Assembly (NCBI GenBank): GCA_019137115.1 | Contig: JAGVSV010000259.1 | Span: 1-12,356 of the forward strand | Reading direction: 5' to 3' | Source of the DNA: Bacillota bacterium | GTDB taxonomy: Bacteria; Bacillota; Clostridia; Christensenellales; Aristaeellaceae | Length of the DNA: 12,356 bases | Shown: one piece after another, positions 1 to 6,152 of the stretch | How positions within the stretch are numbered: position 1 is the first letter of the stretch | How the letters are laid out: every line of letters begins with the position of its first letter | Notes under the pieces: generated by a model | Databases searched by the model: none | What the model was told of the DNA's origin: nothing | The model's input: only the letters and a program-made list of their open reading frames with translations | Program-made: the position numbers and the translations under genes

Positions 1-693
1 AACTGGCCCAGCACCTGGAGCCCGGCCATCCGGCATGCCCATACGCTGATAGAAGCCGGCGAGATTGGCAAACTCTTCAAGGTGACCTACCGCAACGCCG
101 ATTCGCTGGGGCCGCTTTCCTACGGGCAGCAGATGACCGACATCGAGCGCGGCTATGAGTGGTGGTACCATGAGGCCGCCGGCGGCGGCGCGCTGCTGGA
201 CTATTGCTGCTACGGCGCGTGCCTGTCGCGCTGGTTCTTTGGCGAGAAGGCCGACGTGGCGTATGGCGTGAAGGCCAAGTTCGACAGCTTCTACGGCGAC
301 GCGGAGGATTACGCCACCATCACCGCGCGCTATCCCACCGGCATCGCCATCGTGGAGGGCAGCTGGACGACGGTTAACACCGGCGTGTCCAACGGCCCGG
401 TGTTCTACGGCACCAAGGGCACCCTGGTAGTGGAAAAGGACGGCAGCCTGTGCAGCTACAAGACGCGTCACCAGCGCGAGCCGGACGTGGTTCACACCGT
501 GCCGCCGCTGCCCGAAGGCCGCACCGACATTGCCGAGGAGTTTCTGCACTGCATGGAAACCGGCGACGCGCTGCATCCCACGCTGGATCTGCCGGTCAAC
601 GTGGACGCCATGGCCATGCTGGACGCCGGCATCCGGTCGGCGGCGTCCGGCAAAATGGAGTTGGTCAACGATCCCATCTGGTGTATCGGCTGA
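1..693 (+). CDS. Gfo/Idh/MocA-family oxidoreductase, C-terminal part (5' end outside window)
   Basis: The reading frame is open from base 1 and encodes 230 residues ending at TGA 691-693. The first possible start, GTG 82, lies inside the conserved fold, so the true start is upstream of the window. The visible part starts at the end of the Rossmann domain (LIEAGEIGKLFKVTYRN) and continues into the alpha/beta substrate domain. The family signature GGGALLDYCCYG begins near visible residue 61. In it D67 is kept, while the usual catalytic histidine position is Y71, as in the 'DxGCY' subgroup of the family. A later stretch, YGTKGTLVVE, is also typical. Members are NAD(P)-dependent dehydrogenases or reductases of sugars, inositols and related polyols; the substrate cannot be told from this half. 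A terminator follows directly, so this is the last gene of its unit and is separate from nadK. The family call is secure, the specificity unknown. Confidence 0.88.
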   Translation, partial: NWPSTWSPAIRHAHTLIEAGEIGKLFKVTYRNADSLGPLSYGQQMTDIERGYEWWYHEAAGGGALLDYCCYGACLSRWFFGEKADVAYGVKAKFDSFYGDAEDYATITARYPTGIAIVEGSWTTVNTGVSNGPVFYGTKGTLVVEKDGSLCSYKTRHQREPDVVHTVPPLPEGRTDIAEEFLHCMETGDALHPTLDLPVNVDAMAMLDAGIRSAASGKMELVNDPIWCIG

Positions 694-706
694 CCTGATA
701 ATCTGC

Positions 707-736
707 GCGGCCTGCCTGGCGGGCCGCTTCTTTTTT
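707..736 (+). terminator. Intrinsic terminator after the oxidoreductase gene
   Basis: A 9-bp GC-rich stem (GCGGCCTGC with GCGGGCCGC, one T-G wobble) closes a 3-base loop, CTG. It is followed by TTC and six T residues. It begins 14 bp after the stop codon of the upstream gene and separates that gene from the nadK promoter region. Confidence 0.85.
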
Positions 737-745
737 GCCCTTTTC

Positions 746-763
746 GTAACATTTTTATTCATG
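746..763 (-). promoter_or_regulatory. ARG-box-like candidate operator for ArgR
   Basis: Read on the minus strand the site is CATGAATAAAAATGTTAC. It agrees with the published Bacillus AhrC/ArgR ARG-box consensus CATGAATAAAAATKCAAK at 15 of 18 positions, including the first 14. One half-site (TGAAT) is perfect and the other is degenerate. A weaker half-site, CATGAAA, starts on the minus strand at 779, one turn and a half away, and would cover the -35 region of the nadK promoter. The argR gene is second in the operon driven from here, so autoregulation is plausible. The match is seen directly; binding is inferred. AT-rich promoter DNA can give partial matches by chance. Confidence 0.45.
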
Positions 764-766
764 GTA

Positions 767-795
767 TTCCAATTTCATGCAACAAGTGATAGAAT
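767..795 (+). promoter_or_regulatory. Candidate promoter of the nadK-argR-recN operon
   Basis: An extended -10 element, TGA followed by TAGAAT at 790-795, lies 21 bp before the nadK start codon. The -35 hexamer 17 bp upstream, TTCCAA at 767-772, is poor. The weak -35 next to a possible ArgR site fits a regulated promoter but does not prove one. The leader would be very short, about 15 nt. Confidence 0.4.
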
Positions 796-816
796 AAACT
801 GACTGCGGAGGAATAC

Positions 817-1674
817 ATGACGTACGGGCTGGCATTTTTTCTGTTCGCGAACCCCCACAAACCGGACACGGTGTCCACGTCAGCGGTGCTGGCGCAGCTG
901 ATTTTGGATCGGGGGGCGCGCGTGCTGGTGGACACCTGGCTGCATGGCCGGATCGCCATCGGCGAGCCGTGCGACATCAAAGACCTGCCGCAGGAAACCA
1001 CCGCCGTGCTGTCCCTGGGCGGTGACGGCACGCTGCTGCGCACGGTGGCCCACGCCGCCGTGCGGGGCATCCCGGTGCTGGGCATCCACATGGGCCGGGT
1101 GGGCTTCCTGCTGGAGGTCAACCTCAACGACATCGCCCAGGCGGTTGACCGGCTGGTGCGGGGCGATTACCACCTGGAAGAGCGCATGATGCTGGCCTGC
1201 CAGGTCAACGACGGCGATGAGATGCTGGTCATGAACGACGTGGCGCTCACCCGCGGGCAAAGCCCCAGCAGCATCGAGGTCAAAGCCTATGCCGATGGGG
1301 AGGAAATCTGCGTCAGCCGCGGCGACGGCTTGCTGGTGGCCACGCCCACCGGCACCACGGGCTACGCGCTGTCGGCGGGCGGGCCGGTGGTGTACCCGCT
1401 GATGTCCTGCCTGGTGCTGGTGTCGATCTGCTCACACATCTTAACGCAGCGGCCCATCGTGATGCCGGAGGACAAGACCGTCGTGCTCACGACATCCGCC
1501 AACCGCGACCAGCCCTGTCAGATCATCATGGACGGCCAGGTGGTCATCAACAAGTCCGGCGATGTGCGCGTGGTGATCCGAAAAGCCGCGCAGAAGGCAC
1601 GGTTCATCCGCTTTGCAGAACAGAAATTCCTGACCAGGCTGCGCGAGAAGCAGGCCGACTGGAACGTAACATAA
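817..1674 (+). CDS. nadK: NAD kinase (ATP-NAD kinase)
   Basis: This cytoplasmic enzyme phosphorylates the 2'-hydroxyl of NAD to make NADP. The protein has 285 residues, normal for bacterial NadK. The diagnostic motifs are in order: GGDGT at 68-72 (nucleotide-binding loop with the catalytic Asp), N140-D141 (the NE/ND motif that contacts NAD), and the glycine-rich block GDGLLVATPTGTTGYALS starting at 169, continuing into AGGPVV. After it come HILTQRP near 207 and MDGQ at 238-241. The block around 200-207 reads VSICSHIL where most homologues have TPICPH, a small deviation. The ATG at 817 is preceded by GGAGG at 807-811. argR begins 11 bp after the stop and recN follows, a common Clostridia order. 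The call is secure. Confidence 0.96.
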   Translation: MTYGLAFFLFANPHKPDTVSTSAVLAQLILDRGARVLVDTWLHGRIAIGEPCDIKDLPQETTAVLSLGGDGTLLRTVAHAAVRGIPVLGIHMGRVGFLLEVNLNDIAQAVDRLVRGDYHLEERMMLACQVNDGDEMLVMNDVALTRGQSPSSIEVKAYADGEEICVSRGDGLLVATPTGTTGYALSAGGPVVYPLMSCLVLVSICSHILTQRPIVMPEDKTVVLTTSANRDQPCQIIMDGQVVINKSGDVRVVIRKAAQKARFIRFAEQKFLTRLREKQADWNVT

Positions 1675-1685
1675 CGGAGGGAAGC

Positions 1686-2135
1686 ATGAAGAGTTCACGA
1701 CAGACCGCGATCCTGAGCCTGGTGGAACAGCAGGACATCAAAACACAGGAGGAACTGGCCGAGAAGCTGCGCGCGCTGGGCATCAGCGTGACCCAGGCCA
1801 CCGTATCCCGCGATATCAAGGAACTGCGGCTGCTCAAGGTAATGTCGGCCGGCGGCGGGTACAAGTACGCCACCGCCGACCGCGCCGAGCACGGCATTTC
1901 CGAGCGCTTTGTGCGCATGTTTGTCGATTCGGTAATTTCCATCAACCATTCCGGCAACATCGTGGTGATCCGCACGCTGGCGGGCTCCGCCAATGTGGCC
2001 GGGGAGGCGATTGACAACATGCGCTGGCCGGAAATCCTGGGTACGCTGTCGGGCGACAACACGATTTTTGTGGTCACCCGCCTGGCCGAGGACGCGCCCC
2101 ATGTGGTGGAGCGCTTCCGCGAGATCATCAAGTAG
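1686..2135 (+). CDS. argR: Arginine repressor ArgR/AhrC
   Basis: ArgR is a hexameric DNA-binding protein that uses arginine as co-repressor to control arginine synthesis and breakdown genes. The protein has 149 residues, the usual length. The N-terminal winged helix-turn-helix (about 1-65) carries the recognition-helix signature TVSRDIKEL, with S41-R42. The C-terminal oligomerisation and arginine-binding domain (about 80-149) has GSANVAGEAID at 100-110 and GTLSGDNTIFVV at 119-130. In that last motif most homologues read GDDT; here the second acidic residue is N125, at a position known to help bind arginine. The start ATG has a strong GGAGGG site at 1676-1681. It lies between nadK and recN with gaps of 11 and 17 bp, so co-transcription is expected. 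An ARG-box-like sequence at 746-763 suggests autoregulation. Confidence 0.96.
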   Translation: MKSSRQTAILSLVEQQDIKTQEELAEKLRALGISVTQATVSRDIKELRLLKVMSAGGGYKYATADRAEHGISERFVRMFVDSVISINHSGNIVVIRTLAGSANVAGEAIDNMRWPEILGTLSGDNTIFVVTRLAEDAPHVVERFREIIK

Positions 2136-2152
2136 GCGGTCTTCCCCAGGGA

Positions 2153-3880
2153 ATGCTCAAGCAAATTTCGATACGCAATTTCGTGCTGGTGGCGGACATC
2201 GTGTTCACACCGGACACGGGCTTGAATGTATTAAGCGGAGAGACGGGCGCCGGCAAGTCCATCGTGGTGGACGCCGTTGATTTCCTTTTGGGCGGCCGGG
2301 CTGACCGGGATGTGATCCGCACGGGCACCGACAAAGCTGTGGTGGAGGGCATCTTTGATGTGCGCGGCCTGACGACAGTGCATGACGTGCTGTCCGAAAA
2401 TGAACTGGAGCCCGACGAAAACGGCGAGCTGCTGCTTTCTAGGCAGATATCCCAGAGCGGGCGCAGCGTCTGCCGCATCATGGGCGTGGCGGTGCCGCTG
2501 ACCATGCTCAAGCGCATCGCCCGGTATCTGATGGATATCCACGGCCAGCACGACCACCAGGCGCTGCTGGACGAAAATACGCACCTGACGTTTCTGGACG
2601 CCTTTGGCCCGGACGAGCACGCCAAGCAGCTGGCGGCGCTGTCCCAGGCTTACACAAGCTATAAGGAAGCGGACGCCGCGTTTCACACCATGCACGCGCG
2701 CGGTGTGGAGCGCGCTGAGCGCATCCAGCTGTTGACCCTGCAGCAGCAGGAGTTGGCCGCGGCAAAGCTCGTGCCCGGCGAGGAGGAGGAACTGTTGCGC
2801 ACGCGCGATGTGCTGCGCAACGCGGACAAGGTGCGCTCGGCGCTGGACGCCGCGTACCATGACCTATACGGCGCGGACCGGGAACGGGAAACCGCGCTGT
2901 TTTTAACCCGCGCGGCATCCGACGCGCTGGCCCCCATCGCCGCGCTGGGCGCCGACTATGCCCAGCTGCGCGAGCGGCTGGACAGCCTCTACTATGACAT
3001 TGAGGATATCGCGCTGACCGCGCGATCACTTTCAGAGGGCGTGGCGGACGGCGGCCGCACGCTGGAGGATGTCGAGGAGCGCCTCGACCTGTTGCGCAGG
3101 CTGGGGCGCAAATACGGCGCCACGGTGGAGGACATGCTGGGCGCGCTTGCGCGCATCGAGCAGGAGCTGGCCCAGTTTGCCACCATGGACGAGACGCTGA
3201 CCGAGCTGGAATTGGCGCGCGACAAGGCCGCGTATGCGTACCGCGCGCAGGCCGGCCTGGTCAGCCAAAGCCGCACGCGCATCGCCCAGATGCTGGAAAA
3301 GCGCATCGAGGAGCAATTATCGCAGCTGAACATGAAGGGCACGCGCATCCGCGTGCAGGTCGCGTGCGATGACCAGCGCGTATCCAAGGACGGCTTTGAT
3401 ACCGCCAAAATCCTGATGGCGGCCAACGCCGGGGAACCGCCGCGCGCGCTGTCGCGCATCGCCTCCGGCGGCGAACTGTCGCGCGTGATGCTGGCGCTTA
3501 AATCCATCGCGGCGGAAAAAAGCGACATTCCGGCCATGGTGTTTGACGAGATTGACACCGGCATCTCCGGCCACACCGCCCAGGCTGTGGCGGAAAAGCT
3601 GTGGGACACCGCGCGCTATCGGCAGGTCATCTGCGTGACTCATCTGCAGCAGATCGCCTGCATGGCGTCGCGGCATTTCCTCGTGGAAAAAGGCGAGGAA
3701 AATGACCGCACGACGGCATCCGTCGAGGTGCTCACCAACAGCGCGCGGGAGAAGGAGATCGCCCGCATGCTGGGCTCTGTGCGCGGCAAAAGCGACAGCA
3801 GCATCGCCCACGCGCGCGCGATGCTGTCAGACGCGCTTGCCTACCGGCGCGCCCATGGAAGCCGGGAGGACGCATACTGA
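2153..3880 (+). CDS. recN: DNA repair protein RecN
   Basis: RecN is an SMC-like ATPase that acts early in double-strand-break repair, gathering DNA ends and working with RecA. The protein has 575 residues, typical of the family. The Walker A motif GETGAGKS is at 29-36, and the family signature DIHGQHDHQALL at 128-139. Long coiled-coil segments fill roughly 155-385. The ABC-type signature ASGGELSR is at 437-444, Walker B AMVFDEID at 461-468, and the H-loop VTHLQQIA at 495-502. All ATPase motifs look intact. The N-terminus MLKQISIRNF matches family starts, so ATG 2153 is right even though its ribosome site is weak: AGGGA touches the start codon, so translation may depend on coupling to argR 17 bp upstream. 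It ends the nadK operon; the upp promoter begins 4 bp after its stop. Confidence 0.96.
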   Translation: MLKQISIRNFVLVADIVFTPDTGLNVLSGETGAGKSIVVDAVDFLLGGRADRDVIRTGTDKAVVEGIFDVRGLTTVHDVLSENELEPDENGELLLSRQISQSGRSVCRIMGVAVPLTMLKRIARYLMDIHGQHDHQALLDENTHLTFLDAFGPDEHAKQLAALSQAYTSYKEADAAFHTMHARGVERAERIQLLTLQQQELAAAKLVPGEEEELLRTRDVLRNADKVRSALDAAYHDLYGADRERETALFLTRAASDALAPIAALGADYAQLRERLDSLYYDIEDIALTARSLSEGVADGGRTLEDVEERLDLLRRLGRKYGATVEDMLGALARIEQELAQFATMDETLTELELARDKAAYAYRAQAGLVSQSRTRIAQMLEKRIEEQLSQLNMKGTRIRVQVACDDQRVSKDGFDTAKILMAANAGEPPRALSRIASGGELSRVMLALKSIAAEKSDIPAMVFDEIDTGISGHTAQAVAEKLWDTARYRQVICVTHLQQIACMASRHFLVEKGEENDRTTASVEVLTNSAREKEIARMLGSVRGKSDSSIAHARAMLSDALAYRRAHGSREDAY

Positions 3881-3883
3881 CGG

Positions 3884-3913
3884 TTTACAGCGCAGGTTGG
3901 TGTCGTGTATACT
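3884..3913 (+). promoter_or_regulatory. Near-consensus sigma-70/sigma-A promoter of upp
   Basis: TTTACA (3884-3889) and TATACT (3908-3913) are separated by 18 bp, each matching its consensus hexamer at five of six positions. Transcription would start near 3920, about 43 nt before the upp ATG. The -35 element starts just after the recN stop codon, so upp is set up to be transcribed independently of the nadK operon. Confidence 0.75.
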
Positions 3914-3962
3914 ACACCGGCAACAAAGAAATTCCATGCGGCTACGAAAGAGAGGGAACGGC

Positions 3963-4595
3963 ATGACCGAGAAAGTCCACATCCTCAATCACCCGCTGAT
4001 TCAGCATAAGCTGAGCATCATGCGCGACAAGAACACCGGCACCAAGGAGTTCCGGGAGCTGCTGGATGAGATTTCCATGCTCATGGTGTACGAGGTGACA
4101 CGCGACCTGCCCACGGAAGAGGTGGAGGTGGAAACGCCGCTTGCCCTGATGAAAACCCGGATGCTGACCGGCATGCCCATCGGCGTGGTGCCCATCCTGC
4201 GCGCGGGCCTGGGCATGGTGGACGGCATCATGCAGCTGATCCCCAACGCCAAGGTCGGCCACATCGGCCTGTACCGCGACCCGGACAGCCTGCAGCCCGT
4301 GGAATACTATTGCAAACTGCCCGCGGACTCCGAGCAGCGCCTGCTGGTGGTGTTGGATCCCATGCTGGCCACCGGCGGCAGCGCCTCGGCGGCGATTACC
4401 TTTATCAAACAGCGCGGCAGCACCAACATCAAGCTGGTCAACTTAATCGCCGCGCCCGAAGGCATCGAGCGCATCCAGCGGGATCACCCGGATGTGGACA
4501 TCTACGTGGCCGCGATGGACGAACGCCTCAACGAGCACGGCTACATCCTCCCCGGCCTGGGCGACGCCGGCGACCGGCTGTACGGCACCAAATAA
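3963..4595 (+). CDS. upp: Uracil phosphoribosyltransferase
   Basis: Upp joins uracil to PRPP to make UMP, the main pyrimidine salvage step, in the cytoplasm. From ATG 3963 the protein has 210 residues, the family norm. The PRPP-binding loop is DPMLATGGSA at 132-141, with ILRAGLGM near 78-85 shaping the active site. The uracil-binding C-terminus reads GYILPGLGDAGDR near 193-205. The frame is open further upstream into recN, but homology begins at MTEKVHILNHPLIQ, and this ATG has a purine-rich AGAGGGA site about 5-12 bp before it. It has its own promoter and terminator and so forms a single-gene unit. No uracil permease gene is next to it. The call is secure. Confidence 0.97.
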   Translation: MTEKVHILNHPLIQHKLSIMRDKNTGTKEFRELLDEISMLMVYEVTRDLPTEEVEVETPLALMKTRMLTGMPIGVVPILRAGLGMVDGIMQLIPNAKVGHIGLYRDPDSLQPVEYYCKLPADSEQRLLVVLDPMLATGGSASAAITFIKQRGSTNIKLVNLIAAPEGIERIQRDHPDVDIYVAAMDERLNEHGYILPGLGDAGDRLYGTK

Positions 4596-4616
4596 GGGAT
4601 ACCCATGGGATTTTCG

Positions 4617-4643
4617 GAGCCGCCGCAAGGCGGTTCTTTTTTT
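4617..4643 (+). terminator. Intrinsic terminator after upp
   Basis: An 8-bp stem (GAGCCGCC with GGCGGTTC, one G-T wobble) is capped by the stable tetraloop GCAA at 4625-4628 (GNRA type). Seven T residues follow at 4637-4643. It starts 21 bp after the upp stop codon and isolates upp from the permease remnant downstream. Confidence 0.92.
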
Positions 4644-4776
4644 GCAGGTCTTTTGCGCGCCACCATAATACCGATGAGCACACCCGCAGTAATCCCCAAG
4701 CACCTCCTGGATATCGTTATGCTACACCACGCATCAATTGATGGGTAGTCGGGAGTACAGCCATTCATATCTGTAA

Positions 4777-5475
4777 AACGGTCTGCCGTTTCCGCCGGTT
4801 GTTCCGCGTCTGGCGTCGTTTGCGCAATATGGCAGCCTGCTTTTCAACGCGCCTGGGTTTCTGTTGGCATTTTGGCGCTCCCTGTTGATCGATTTGAGCA
4901 TCTGCTGCCTGCAACTGCTGTTTTGCACTCCGTGCGCCTACGGGTTGTCGAAACTGCGCTTCCGGGGACGCAACGCCATTCTGTTTCTCTTCGTTGTCAT
5001 GATGCTGATGCCATTCCAGGCGACCATGCTTCCCATGTACCAGATCGTCAGAACGCTGGGTCTGCTTGACAGGAGCCTGGCATTGATTGTCCCCGAAATC
5101 TTTGCGCCTTTCACCGTCTTTATCCTGACGCAGTTCATTCACCACCTGCCGGATGAATGTGTCGAATCCGTTCGGTTGGAGAACTCCAGTGCCATTGTCA
5201 TCTATCGATCCCTGGTGCTGCCGATCGTGCGGCCGGGGATTACGTCCACCGTGATCCTGTCCTTTGTGGAAACCTGGAACATGGTGGAAAAACCATTGCG
5301 GTACCTGAGCGATGTGCGCATCTTCCCCCTGTCGATGCTGCTGCATGAAGCCGGAAAGCAGCTCTCCAGCACCACGATGGCAGGCAGCGTGCTGTATGTT
5401 GTGCCGGTGATGCTGCTTTGGTGGCTGTTTCAGGAGGACCTTGCCAATGGCATGAGCGCGTTGCGCATCAAATAA
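4777..5475 (+). pseudogene. Remnant of a carbohydrate ABC transporter permease (MalG-type, 5' end lost)
   Basis: The frame encodes 232 residues resembling the inner-membrane permease of CUT1 sugar importers, whose members usually have about 270-300 residues. Homology-like sequence (FAQYGSLLFNAPGFLLAFWRS) starts soon after an in-frame TAA at 4774-4776. No ATG is available, only a TTG at 4864 without a ribosome site. Codons before the stop (ATG 4741 onward, SREYSHSYL) could belong to the same ancestral gene, which would make the TAA a nonsense mutation. The first membrane helix is missing; hydrophobic segments remain near 33-55, 66-86, 99-121, 152-168 and 200-219. The EAA loop that docks the ATPase is worn: ESVRLENSS at 130-138 where EAARIDGAS is typical, with the key Gly replaced by N136. 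No partner permease, binding protein or ATPase lies nearby. Base composition looks less GC-rich than the neighbours. A divergent working gene with a TTG start is possible but less likely. Confidence 0.7.
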
Positions 5476-5528
5476 ACCCTGTTTCTACGAAAGTTTGTTC
5501 GCCCCTGCTTCCATTTATTACGAAGTTG

Positions 5529-5537
5529 TGATATCAT
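5529..5537 (+). promoter_or_regulatory. Possible extended -10 promoter for the methyltransferase-spoIID unit
   Basis: TGATATCAT at 5529-5537 fits an extended -10 element (TGn plus TATCAT). No convincing -35 hexamer is seen; TTCCAT at 5509-5514 has the right spacing but matches poorly. It lies about 49 bp before the methyltransferase ATG, in a locally AT-rich stretch after the permease remnant. Confidence 0.4.
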
Positions 5538-5585
5538 GCAACCAAATCGTAATGATTGGAAACATTTGGAGCGGAAGGTGCGGGC

Positions 5586-6152
5586 ATGCAGGTCAAAGCA
5601 GGGGATTGGCGCAGGATCTGGACGGCGGGCGGGCACAGGGCGTTTCTGTCCAATGCCGAGAAGGCCGCGGTCGCCTGGGCAAGGCTGGATGATTACCAGT
5701 CGGTGCTGGATGTGGCATGTGACACCGGGCGGGTGCTGCAGCATATCCAGCAGGTGCGCCCCCATGTGCGCGCCTGCGGCATCACCCGGGACCAGAAGGC
5801 AGCCCGCCAGCTGCGCGAGGAAAGCAGCGCCGAGGTGATCTTTGCCGAGTGCCGCGACATCCCCTGGCACAGCGATACCTTTCATCTGGTGATCGCGCCG
5901 CACCGCCTGCTGGAGGGCGCGCATGCCGAGGAAAACGTTAGCGAGATCTTTCGCGTGCTGTCCCCCGGCGGCCGTCTGGTCGCGGTGCTGCCTTTCCGCG
6001 TGATGCTGAAGCTGCGCGTCAAGCGTGGCCGCACTCCGCACGCGCTGTCGCGCCTGGCGGAGGCAGGCTTTACGGATATTTCCTGGCGGTACGCCAACTG
6101 GACCCATGCCTGCGCGATCGCCAGCAAGCCCAGGAACGCCGCCTGTGCGTAG
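5586..6152 (+). CDS. Small class I SAM-dependent methyltransferase-like protein
   Basis: From ATG 5586 the protein has 188 residues. This start is preferred over TTG 5556 because GGAAGG lies 7-12 bp upstream. The layout is that of a ubiE/methyltransferase-11 type Rossmann fold: motif I VLDVACDTGRV at 40-50, a post-I strand ending CGITRDQ at 64-70, ECRDIPWHSDTFHLV at 88-102, and VLSPGGRLVAVLP at 124-136. Motif I is degenerate: the usual DxGxGxG reads D-V-A-C-D-T-G, so two of the glycines that cradle SAM are replaced. SAM binding is therefore uncertain, and this could be a weakened or repurposed methyltransferase. The C-terminus is short, with no clear substrate domain. Its last 8 bp overlap the next gene (SpoIID/LytB-type), which implies translational coupling. 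The substrate is unknown. Confidence 0.75.
   Translation: MQVKAGDWRRIWTAGGHRAFLSNAEKAAVAWARLDDYQSVLDVACDTGRVLQHIQQVRPHVRACGITRDQKAARQLREESSAEVIFAECRDIPWHSDTFHLVIAPHRLLEGAHAEENVSEIFRVLSPGGRLVAVLPFRVMLKLRVKRGRTPHALSRLAEAGFTDISWRYANWTHACAIASKPRNAACA

Noticed and set aside
3702..3962. Upstream extension of upp into recN
   Set aside because: The frame is open but the sequence is Arg/Thr/Ala-rich shadow of recN; Upp homology, ribosome site and promoter all place the start at 3963.
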